Shown here: piece by piece, positions 1-5,291 of the stretch | Layout of the letters: every line of letters starts with the position of its first letter | Numbering within the stretch: position 1 is the first letter of the stretch | NCBI GenBank assembly: GCA_946886855.1 | Contig: CAMPJJ010000192.1 | Span: forward strand, 1 to 5,616 | Direction: 5' to 3' | Length of the DNA stretch: 5,616 nt | Origin: an uncultured Roseateles sp. | GTDB lineage: Bacteria; Pseudomonadota; Gammaproteobacteria; Burkholderiales; Burkholderiaceae | Position numbers and translations under genes: made by a program | The notes under the pieces: model-generated | What the model was told of the DNA's origin: nothing | The model's input: only the letters and a program-made list of their open reading frames with translations | Databases searched by the model: none

Positions 1-96
1 GGCGGCGTGGCGGCGTGGCGGCGTGGCGGCGTGGCGGCGTGGCGGCGTGGCGGCGCGGCGGCGCGGCGGCGCGGCGGCGCGGCGGCGCGGCGGCCT
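1..96. repeat. 8-bp tandem repeat array, 12 units
   Basis: Twelve head-to-tail octamers. Units 1-6 (1-48) read GGCGGCGT, units 7-11 (49-88) read GGCGGCGC, and the last unit (89-96) is GGCGGCCT. The array may continue beyond the left edge. The clean switch from T to C at the last unit position suggests one variant expanded next to the other by slipped-strand mispairing. Because 8 is not a multiple of 3, length changes would shift any reading frame crossing it. I see no credible gene in or across it: every frame gives only Ala/Arg/Gly/Pro/Trp-rich low-complexity peptide. Confidence 0.95.
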
Positions 97-292
97 GGCA
101 ATTCGCGCCGCAAAGGTTCCCATGAAAAGCTGGGGCGGAGGGGAATCGCGCACGACACTCGACGAACGACGACGTTTCCGGCATGGATTCGCGCTGGACC
201 TCGACTCTCCACCCACGCAGATCACGATGTCTTCATATCCAGCAAGCGCGAGCAGCGCGCTCAGGCTGGACGAAGTGCCGGCGCGCCGCGCC
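97..292. other. Non-coding stretch downstream of the receiver gene
   Basis: This 196-bp stretch lies between the octamer array and the end of the minus-strand receiver gene. No reading frame shows recognisable protein features. It holds a small GC-rich hairpin at 245-261 and a perfect palindrome CGGCGCGCCG at 279-288, just after the receiver stop codon. Otherwise I see nothing in it. Confidence 0.5.
245..261 (-). terminator. Weak hairpin after the receiver gene
   Basis: The arms AGCGCG (245-250) and CGCGCT (256-261) pair perfectly around a 5-nt loop. They lie about 30 bp beyond the stop codon of the minus-strand receiver gene. No T-run follows on the minus strand, so this is not a textbook intrinsic terminator. 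A six-base GC stem can also arise by chance in DNA this GC-rich. Confidence 0.22.
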
Positions 293-676
293 TCAAATCG
301 CCAGGCTCATCCACAAACTGCCGTCGCGCGAGCCCAAATCTCGGATCAGACGGTCCATGTCATGCGCCTTGTCGTAGAAACGGTCGGCCCCTCGAGAGAG
401 CACCAACGGTTCATAGGTGCTCCGGTCATTGGCGCTGAGCACGATCAGCTTGCCCCGAAACCGATTGGCCCGGAGCCGCGACACCAGGCTGAGCCCGCTG
501 CCACTGGCAATATTCAGGTCGATCAGGACGGCGTCCGGCGCGGTGAGCTGCATGGTGGTGAGCGCGGCGGACTCGCCATCGCTTTGACCGACAACCGTGG
601 CGCCTGCCTCATCCTCCAAACGTTGCACCACCATGCGGCGCAACAAGGCCGAGTCTTCCACAACAACCAACTTCAT
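293..676 (-). CDS. Stand-alone CheY-like response regulator receiver protein
   Basis: The 127-residue protein consists of a single receiver domain with no output domain. It should take a phosphoryl group from a partner histidine kinase and signal by protein contact in the cytoplasm. The expected landmarks are present: acidic pair E7-D8 in VVVEDSALL, phospho-acceptor D53 in VLIDLN, conserved hydroxyl S81 in LIVLSAND, and lysine K103 in FYDKAHDMD. Length matches CheY-type proteins. The start is the ATG at 674-676, which begins MKLVVVEDS directly at strand beta-1 and has an AGGAG Shine-Dalgarno 5-6 nt upstream. A longer in-frame version starting at 769 would add 31 low-quality residues and is disfavoured. 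No kinase, chemotaxis or other signalling gene is visible nearby, so the partner and output are unknown. It could be a CheY-like motility protein or a member of a kinase phosphorelay; the sequence does not decide. Confidence 0.92.
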   Translation of the reverse strand: MKLVVVEDSALLRRMVVQRLEDEAGATVVGQSDGESAALTTMQLTAPDAVLIDLNIASGSGLSLVSRLRANRFRGKLIVLSANDRSTYEPLVLSRGADRFYDKAHDMDRLIRDLGSRDGSLWMSLAI

Positions 677-680
677 CTTC

Positions 681-686
681 ACTCCT
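681..686 (-). promoter_or_regulatory. Shine-Dalgarno fixing the receiver gene start
   Basis: The minus strand reads AGGAGT, then GAAG, then the ATG at 676. This strong site at ideal spacing supports the 127-residue start over the longer in-frame extension. Confidence 0.8.
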
Positions 687-768
687 GTAGTGGCTGCATG
701 ATGCCGACTGCGGGGCCCTCCCGTCCAGGCGCCAGCCTCCGCTCTCGCGAAGGCTTTTGCGCTGAACA

Positions 769-797
769 TGTGTAGGCAAATCGAGCACGACTTCCAA
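769..797 (-). promoter_or_regulatory. Weak candidate sigma-70 promoter for the receiver gene
   Basis: On the minus strand, TTGGAA (797-792) and TACACA (774-769) are separated by exactly 17 bp. The -35 matches 4 of 6 and the -10 only 3 of 6 consensus bases. Transcription would begin near 762 and give a leader of roughly 85 nt. Offered only because spacing and position fit. Confidence 0.2.
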
Positions 798-987
798 CGC
801 GACTCCGCTTAGGGGACGTCGTCGCGTGAGCTCGTGGCCGCGGACGCTATAGGTCGTAGCTCCCGGCATCGGCCTCCCAGGTGCCATCGGGGTAGCGTCG
901 TCGGAGCTCCCGCCCATGGTGTCGGAGTCGCCGTGGGCAGACGGCAAGCATCGGCCGCGCGCGCAGCTGTCGTGCCGGCCCGTCACG

Positions 988-1083
988 CTTGGCGTCTCAC
1001 TTGGCGTCGCACTTGGCGTCGCACTTGGCGCCTCATTTGACGCCTCACTTGACGACTCACTTGACGACTCACTTGACGTCGAC
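988..1083. repeat. 12-bp tandem repeat array overlapping the hydrolase stop
   Basis: Eight contiguous 12-mers. The first four carry the core CTTGGCG with variable ends, and units 5-8 carry TTTGACG or CTTGACG, so two sub-families sit side by side. On the minus strand a unit reads GTCGTCAAGTGA, which contains a stop in the hydrolase frame. The hydrolase terminates at the TGA in unit 7 (1069-1071), so unit 8 and the tip of unit 7 are coding and the rest is 3' untranslated. In-frame TGAs recur at 1057, 1045, 1033 and 997; units 2 and 3 carry TGC instead. Confidence 0.93.
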
Positions 1084-2031
1084 GCTTCCGAACGGCATGG
1101 GCGCTTCGCGCAGCGCGACGCACGCGGACGGCCACGCGGGGTCTGCCGGATTGAGCGCACTGCGCATGTAGGCCCACGTCATCTGCGCCACAGCCTCTAC
1201 ACGCGCCGGACTTTCGTCAGTGGTCTCCGCCGCGTCGTAGCCGGAGATCCCGCCAAGAATATGCTCGCCCCCGAATACGGTAAGCAGGGCCTTGGGTCCC
1301 GGGCTCAGCGTATAGGCGCCGGCCCGATACTCCGCCTGGTCGGAGAACATCGGGTTGACATCCCGGTCGCCGACGACGACGAGCGCGGGCGCGGTCATCG
1401 CGGAGAAGTCGAGCGTGCGCAGGACGGGATAGCGGTCGCGCGCGGCCCCGGTGAGGAATGCCGGGTTGCCCGGCCCGGCAATGATGACGCCGGCGGCGAT
1501 CCGCCGGTCGCGCAGATCGACGACGGTGCCGTCGGCGTCCGTCACACGTTGCCCCAACAGCATCCCCGCGGTCATGCCGCCAAGCGAGTGCCCCGCCACA
1601 GCGACCCGCGCCCGGTCGACCCGGCCGCGCAGCCCAGGCACGGCGTCCTCGATGGCGTCGAGCGCATCAAGCACGCGCGTCATGTCCTCGGCGCGAGAGC
1701 GCCAGAACAGCGCGCCCTCAGGCCCGTTGGGGTCGACCACGCCGCGCAGCGTGGCCGACGACAGATGCGTCGGCTGGATGACGACGAAGCCGCGCGCGGC
1801 CCAATAGCTCGCAAGCGGCCCGTAGCCGTTGAGCGAGGACAGGTTGTTGGACGCGCCGTGCCCGTGGGAAAGAAGGACGATCGGAAGATTGTCGCCAGTT
1901 CCCGGCGCGGACACACGCACCTGCAGCGGAACTGGGCGCCCCTGCGCGGGAAGGACGACCGGGCTAACGGACACGACGGGCGCGGGCACGACGGAGACGG
2001 GGGTGCCGACGGACGAGACGGGAGTGGACAT
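1069..2031 (-). CDS. Alpha/beta hydrolase, GHSLGG type (PAF-acetylhydrolase / dienelactone hydrolase-like)
   Basis: The 320-residue serine hydrolase has a full set of fold landmarks. The strand and oxyanion segment IVLLSHGHGASNN lies at 51-63, the nucleophile elbow GHSLGG puts Ser149 as catalytic, VVVGDRDVNP places the acid at Asp224 (Asp222 is the alternative), and GGEHILGG gives His257. The overall pattern resembles bacterial esterases annotated as PAF-acetylhydrolase, chlorophyllase or dienelactone hydrolase-like; the substrate cannot be read from sequence. The ATG start at 2031 has an AGGA site 7 nt upstream. Residues 1-28 are almost only Pro, Val, Ser, Thr, Gly and Ala without a basic start, so this is not a classical signal peptide and the enzyme is probably cytoplasmic. 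It is divergent from the AraC-family gene at 2174, which probably regulates it. Its last codons and stop lie inside a 12-bp tandem repeat. Confidence 0.9.
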   Translation of the reverse strand: MSTPVSSVGTPVSVVPAPVVSVSPVVLPAQGRPVPLQVRVSAPGTGDNLPIVLLSHGHGASNNLSSLNGYGPLASYWAARGFVVIQPTHLSSATLRGVVDPNGPEGALFWRSRAEDMTRVLDALDAIEDAVPGLRGRVDRARVAVAGHSLGGMTAGMLLGQRVTDADGTVVDLRDRRIAAGVIIAGPGNPAFLTGAARDRYPVLRTLDFSAMTAPALVVVGDRDVNPMFSDQAEYRAGAYTLSPGPKALLTVFGGEHILGGISGYDAAETTDESPARVEAVAQMTWAYMRSALNPADPAWPSACVALREAPMPFGSVDVK

Positions 2032-2173
2032 TGATGGTTCCTGCAGAGGTTGGGATCGCTCGGGTCACACCGCCAAAAAAAGGACGGTGCACTGATTGGC
2101 AAGCGAACGATATCGCCAGCAATCAAGACTGAATACAATGCAGAGTCCACATCTCATGTCTGAGAGTCCATAG
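2032..2173. promoter_or_regulatory. Divergent control region between hydrolase and AraC regulator
   Basis: These 142 bp must hold both promoters and are visibly AT-richer than the flanking genes. Visible elements are: CACCG/CGGTG arms (2068-2072 and 2085-2089) around a run of seven A (2075-2081); TGATTG (2093-2098) and CAATCA (2120-2125), a perfect inverted repeat centred on the palindrome CGATATCG (2108-2115); a good -10-like TACAAT (2134-2139) on the plus strand without a matching -35; and the direct repeat AGAGTCCA at 2142-2149 and 2163-2170. A -10 with no good -35 fits an activator-dependent or weak promoter. I could not find a convincing minus-strand promoter for the hydrolase. Confidence 0.6.
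2142..2170. promoter_or_regulatory. Candidate AraC-type operator: direct repeat AGAGTCCA x2, 21 bp apart
   Basis: AGAGTCCA occurs at 2142-2149 and again at 2163-2170, a start-to-start distance of 21 bp, or two helical turns. AraC-family dimers commonly bind direct half-sites on one face of the helix with about this spacing. The second copy ends 3 bp before the regulator's ATG and overlaps its only Shine-Dalgarno-like sequence, while the first lies near the expected transcription start. Binding here would suit autorepression. A chance 8-bp duplication in 142 bp is not negligible. Confidence 0.38.
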
Positions 2174-3112
2174 ATGGTTGACCCTTTGGCCGAGGTCGTC
2201 TCGCTGCTGCGTCCGAGTGCAGCCTTCGCCAAGATGGCGTCGGCCGCAGGGCCATGGATCGCGCGTCGCGCAGAGGCAGGTCGGCCATTCTTCTGTGCGA
2301 TCGTCGCGGGTGTGACCCGGCTGACGATCGAAGGCCACGAGGCGCTGGTGCTCCAACAGGGTGACTTTGTCCTTGTCCCGGCCGCGTTCAACTTCACGGT
2401 GTCGAGCCTTGAGCCGCCAGCCGATGGCAAGGAGACGGGGCATGTCTTGCGCCCCGATGGCGAGATCCGGCACGGCGACCTGGACGCCCCACCCGAGGTG
2501 CGCATGCTTGTCGGCTACTGCGTTTTCGCGTCGCCGGACGCAAGTCTGCTGGTGTCGCTGCTTCCGCAGCTCGTGCATGTGCGCGGCGAACCGACACTCA
2601 CCACGCTCGTGTCACTCGTCCACACGGAGTTCCGCGCCCGGCGCCCTGCGCGCGACGTCATGCTCGCCCGATTGCTGGACGTGCTCCTGATCGAGGCACT
2701 TCGCTCGGCGCCGGCCCACGCCGCGTCGCCCGGCCTTGTCCAGGGGCTCGCTGACGAGCGACTCGCGGCGGCGATCCGTCGGATGCACGAGCACCCGACG
2801 GCGTCGTGGACCGTGGCCGCACTCGCGCGCGAGGCCGCGATGTCCCGGTCCGCGTTCTTCGCCCGGTTCAGCCGGCTCGTCGGCGTGACGCCAATGGAGT
2901 ATCTGCTCGGTTGGCGCATGGCGCTCGCCAAGCGCCTGCTGCGCCTGGACGGCGCGACGGTCGCCGACGTCGCAGGGCGCGTCGGGTACGGCTCCGCGAG
3001 CGCATTCAGCGTCGCATTCACGCGCCACGTCGGCCAGCCTCCCGCACACTTCGCGCGCCGTGATCGCGCGCACGCGCACGGCGCGCTCGGGGCAGATGTC
3101 GCGGTCTTGTGA
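2174..3112 (+). CDS. AraC-family transcriptional regulator with N-terminal cupin-type domain
   Basis: The 312-residue regulator has two parts. Residues about 5-180 form a cupin-like ligand-sensing domain of the kind found in AraC proteins (AraC-binding/Cupin_6 type), with the strand pattern GDFVLVPAAFNF at 63-74. Residues about 195-296 form the DNA-binding domain with two helix-turn-helix motifs: the first around 213-234 (TVAALAREAAMSRSAFFARF) and the second around 262-284 (TVADVAGRVGYGSASAFSVAF), followed by the typical GQPPAHFARR ending. Length is normal for the family. The ATG at 2174 is preceded only by the weak TGAGAG at 2161-2166. The gene is divergent from the hydrolase at 1069-2031, a common arrangement in which the regulator controls the enzyme gene in response to a small molecule. 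The ligand is unknown. An Arg/His/Ala-rich tail follows the second motif. Confidence 0.93.
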   Translation: MVDPLAEVVSLLRPSAAFAKMASAAGPWIARRAEAGRPFFCAIVAGVTRLTIEGHEALVLQQGDFVLVPAAFNFTVSSLEPPADGKETGHVLRPDGEIRHGDLDAPPEVRMLVGYCVFASPDASLLVSLLPQLVHVRGEPTLTTLVSLVHTEFRARRPARDVMLARLLDVLLIEALRSAPAHAASPGLVQGLADERLAAAIRRMHEHPTASWTVAALAREAAMSRSAFFARFSRLVGVTPMEYLLGWRMALAKRLLRLDGATVADVAGRVGYGSASAFSVAFTRHVGQPPAHFARRDRAHAHGALGADVAVL

Positions 3113-3380
3113 ACAGTGGACGACGCGCCGCAGCGTCGCGAGCCGCGCCAGTCCTGCTGCGGTCGGGTCAAGGGGCCGCTGACGGGGTTCTCTACCAAAT
3201 CGGGTCAGGTGAGGCCACAGGTGGCGGCACTGTGCCCAAAGCCTCCGGATGCAAGCGCCGTGCAGGGCTCAAGGCTCCAGGGGATGCACCCGGCTTGATC
3301 GCCGGCCGGATTGAGCACGCGACGCCCATATGCCGCCGATTGGATGGACCGCAGTCGCGATTTCCGTAACCGGTCGGCTT
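3113..3380. other. Convergent intergenic stretch, left part
   Basis: About 270 bp lie between the AraC stop and the 13-bp array. It has the hairpin described above and two copies of TCGGGTCA, near 3165 and 3199. Open frames on both strands give Arg/Pro/Gly-rich peptides without domain motifs, and none has a convincing ribosome binding site. I see no gene remnant I can name. Confidence 0.4.
3121..3138 (+). terminator. Hairpin after the AraC gene
   Basis: CGACGC (3121-3126) and GCGTCG (3133-3138) pair perfectly around a 6-nt loop, starting 9 bp after the regulator's stop codon. Position fits a terminator, but no T-run follows, so termination would need Rho or the stem may be incidental. Confidence 0.3.
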
Positions 3381-3458
3381 GGACCGCTCGTTCGGATCGC
3401 TCGTTCGGACCGCTCGTTCGGACCGCTCGTTCAGACCGCTCTTTCGAACCACTTGTTC
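3381..3458. repeat. 13-bp tandem repeat array, 6 units
   Basis: Six contiguous 13-mers follow the consensus GGACCGCTCGTTC. Units 1, 3 and 4 are identical, unit 2 has one change (GGATCG), unit 5 has two changes (AGACCGCTCTTTC) and unit 6 is most diverged (GAACCACTTGTTC). Decay towards the right end suggests growth by duplication at the left. There are no unique spacers between units. The array sits between convergent genes, about 50 bp beyond the stop of the exported hydrolase. Confidence 0.93.
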
Positions 3459-3459
3459 A

Positions 3460-3484
3460 GTGCGGTCGCTGGATGCGATCGCAC
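3460..3484. terminator. Strong 10-bp hairpin between convergent genes
   Basis: GTGCGGTCGC (3460-3469) and GCGATCGCAC (3475-3484) form a ten-base stem around the loop TGGAT. The single imperfection is a G-U pair in plus-strand RNA and an A-C mismatch in minus-strand RNA. It lies 25 bp beyond the stop of the minus-strand hydrolase, directly next to the 13-bp array. Neither side has a T-run. It could end transcription from both directions or protect the 3' ends of mRNA. Confidence 0.42.
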
Positions 3485-3509
3485 GCACGGCCACACGAAC
3501 GCGACCGCT

Positions 3510-5024
3510 TCACCTCGCACGAGACGGCGCCGGGAAGGGTGGGAGTTCGAAGCTGGGGACGGTCAACGAAACCTCGGTTGGCAACGCGCCCGTCTGGCCG
3601 GTGCGCAGGAATTCAAAGATCGCTTCTTTGGCAGCCGCGCTCTGGCGCAGTTGATAGAAGGCGCCATCATGCCCCCCGCGATGCACCAGGATTGCGCGTC
3701 CGTTGGGGAAGTAGGGCAGCAGCCCGAGCGTGTTCTCGATCGGGGTGGACGTGTCCCAGTCGCCGTGGACGAACACGACAGGAATTGGCGAAACGCGCGG
3801 CAATCGGACGCTGTCGCCCATATCCCGAGTGGGCCAATCGGACGCTGAAGAAATATTGCTTTCGAAATTCCAGGTTCCAAGCAGGTCGGTGGCGGGGTCC
3901 GTCCGCATCTGGTGTTCGCGCTCTGCGGTGACGCCCAGACTGCTGTCGACGAGTGGTCCGATCAAGGTCACGGGCGCGGCGCGGCGGTCATGAAGGGTCT
4001 CCCGCGCCCAATCCTCGTACCGGCCGTGGTACAGCGACAGGATGAACGCCGGCCATCGCGCCGCGTCGCTGGTCCGCGACAGCAGGGCAAGCTGCAGATC
4101 CTCCTTGCCCAGCGCGACAACCTGGCGCTTGCCGACCTCGTCAACCACGACCACACGCACGACCTTCGGCGTGGCCTGCGACGCGAATCGCCGATGAAGG
4201 GCGCGAACGGCCTCCATCACGCCACCTTGCGGAAGGTAAGGCGCGAGGCCCGCATCACGATCGGCGTCGTAGGCGATGCGCTGCAGAGCGCCGAATACAT
4301 GGGTCGGCATGTCATAGCCGCTGTTCAGCGGCTCGACGGACGAGAGCACCGCGCGGGCGACGATCTCAGGGTGGAACCGCATCACTGCGAGCGACCACTG
4401 TGAACCGAAGCTGCCTCCGAAAAGACTGATCCTGTCGTAGCGCAGCGACTTTCGCAACGCGTCGACGTCCGCTGCGAACGCTTCGATCGTGTATCCCGAG
4501 AGATCCTTGTCCGCATGATGTGCCACCGCACGGATCGCCAACGCACGCATGGCGCGCGCCTCCGCCTGCACCGACGCCGGCCGGTCCAGGGGCGATGCAC
4601 CGGACATCTCGACCAACTTTTCTCCCCGGGTCGTGTAGCCACGCTGCCCCACGATGACCAGATCGCCCACCGGACGAAAGCTCAGCCAGGAGCGCAAGCG
4701 CGCCTGGGCCGCCTCGCCGCTCTCGGTGAAGGCGCCCAACACGTCGAGGCCGGGGCCGCCGGGCAACCAGAACACGGGCGGCGCGCCGGTTGGATGGAGC
4801 GCCTTGATGCGGGCAAAACCGATCGCTATCGTTCGGCTGTTGGGCTTGCCTCGGTTCTCGGGCACAAAGAGCGTGCCCACCTCATAGTCGATCGTTTCTC
4901 CGCCCGCCAAGGTGACAGCACGCTGCTTGATGCTGATGCGATCGGCAGTGGACTGTGCGCACACCCGCTCGCTATGGAGGGCAAGCACCATCAGTGCGGT
5001 GAACAGAACTCGAATCGAGCGCAC
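3510..5024 (-). CDS. Exported alpha/beta hydrolase, peptidase S33 / TAP-like family
   Basis: The 504-residue protein resembles the tripeptidyl-aminopeptidase and proline-iminopeptidase branch of alpha/beta hydrolases. In numbering from the GTG start, LPGGPG at 87-92 is the oxyanion segment, GQRG at 126-129 follows the next strand, FGGSFGS gives nucleophile Ser205, VFVHGDWDTSTP gives Asp424, and HRGGHDG gives His452. The C-terminal part (about 380-480) corresponds to the TAP-like domain. Residues 1-23 form a Sec-type signal peptide: basic MRSIR, a hydrophobic core, and likely cleavage at VCA-Q, so the enzyme should act in the periplasm or outside. The start is GTG at 5024 because AAGGAG lies 6 nt upstream and the result is a standard signal peptide. 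An ATG at 5048 and a GTG at 5093 are in frame but lack a good ribosome site. Substrate is unknown: a peptidase or an esterase is possible. Confidence 0.9.
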   Translation of the reverse strand: MRSIRVLFTALMVLALHSERVCAQSTADRISIKQRAVTLAGGETIDYEVGTLFVPENRGKPNSRTIAIGFARIKALHPTGAPPVFWLPGGPGLDVLGAFTESGEAAQARLRSWLSFRPVGDLVIVGQRGYTTRGEKLVEMSGASPLDRPASVQAEARAMRALAIRAVAHHADKDLSGYTIEAFAADVDALRKSLRYDRISLFGGSFGSQWSLAVMRFHPEIVARAVLSSVEPLNSGYDMPTHVFGALQRIAYDADRDAGLAPYLPQGGVMEAVRALHRRFASQATPKVVRVVVVDEVGKRQVVALGKEDLQLALLSRTSDAARWPAFILSLYHGRYEDWARETLHDRRAAPVTLIGPLVDSSLGVTAEREHQMRTDPATDLLGTWNFESNISSASDWPTRDMGDSVRLPRVSPIPVVFVHGDWDTSTPIENTLGLLPYFPNGRAILVHRGGHDGAFYQLRQSAAAKEAIFEFLRTGQTGALPTEVSLTVPSFELPPFPAPSRAR

Positions 5025-5030
5025 ACAAAG

Positions 5031-5036
5031 CTCCTT
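5031..5036 (-). promoter_or_regulatory. Shine-Dalgarno fixing the GTG start of the exported hydrolase
   Basis: The minus strand carries AAGGAG, then CTTTGT (6 nt), then GTG. This is near-perfect in sequence and spacing and outcompetes the upstream ATG at 5048, which has only a weak purine stretch before it. Choosing GTG removes eight residues ahead of the signal peptide. Confidence 0.78.
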
Positions 5037-5291
5037 GAACCTGATCATCCGCTGCATGAACGGCAACGGGGCCTTGCGGAGCCACAGGAGCACCGCGTCG
5101 CATCAGCCATTGACCAACCGATCGTACCTATGTGCTACGGCTGGCGCGCACCCAGCAGCGCCGTTGAAGTCCCGCGAGATGCCGCGAGATGCCGCTAGCT
5201 GGCGAAAGATGCCGCGAGCAGGCCCCCGAGTTCAGCGGATCCCTTCCCGCCGTCCCCACTGCGACTGGCATGAGAGCAGACGGCCGGGCAA
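5037..5291. other. Region upstream of the exported hydrolase
   Basis: About 255 bp should carry the hydrolase promoter. I do not find a sigma-70 pair I would defend on the minus strand. It contains the decamer repeat at 5177-5216. No gene is visible. Confidence 0.4.
5177..5216. repeat. Short 10-bp tandem repeat, 4 units with one degenerate
   Basis: Units at 5177 and 5207 read AGATGCCGCG, the unit at 5187 reads AGATGCCGCT, and the one at 5197 (AGCTGGCGAA) is degenerate but in register. The array lies about 150 bp upstream of the exported hydrolase start. Confidence 0.75.

Larger units (their letters stand above)
677..987. other. Intergenic region upstream of the receiver gene
   Basis: About 310 bp lie between the receiver start and the 12-bp array. 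This region should hold the receiver promoter. The best candidate I find on the minus strand is TTGGAA (797-792), a 17-bp spacer and TACACA (774-769), which is a poor match to the sigma-70 consensus. Open frames here, including a Ser/Pro-rich minus-strand one running through the repeat, lack family motifs and convincing starts, so I do not call a gene. Confidence 0.4.

Noticed and set aside
23..775. Plus-strand open frame of 250 codons across the octamer array and the receiver gene
   Set aside because: It begins within the repeat and runs antisense through the receiver gene, with no motifs.
609..1160. Minus-strand Ser/Pro/Thr-rich open frame through the 12-bp array
   Set aside because: The Ser-rich part is just the repeat read in another frame. 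The frame overlaps the ends of both neighbouring genes and has no domain or good start.
916..2034. Long plus-strand open frame (372 codons)
   Set aside because: It is antisense to the hydrolase, which has a full catalytic motif set and a ribosome site. The plus-strand product is Arg/Gly/His-rich with no domain and exists because stops are rare in GC-rich DNA.
3381..3458. CRISPR-like array
   Set aside because: Units are contiguous 13-mers with no unique spacers and no cas genes nearby; it is a simple tandem repeat.
3192..3494. Minus-strand 100-codon open frame across the 13-bp array
   Set aside because: It is low complexity (repeated NERS/SDPNERS from the array), without a ribosome site or family motif.
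4950..4968. Lipoprotein signal (Cys near the signal peptide end of the exported hydrolase)
   Set aside because: The residues before Cys22 are ERV, which lacks the Leu and small residues of a lipobox; cleavage after VCA by signal peptidase I is more plausible.
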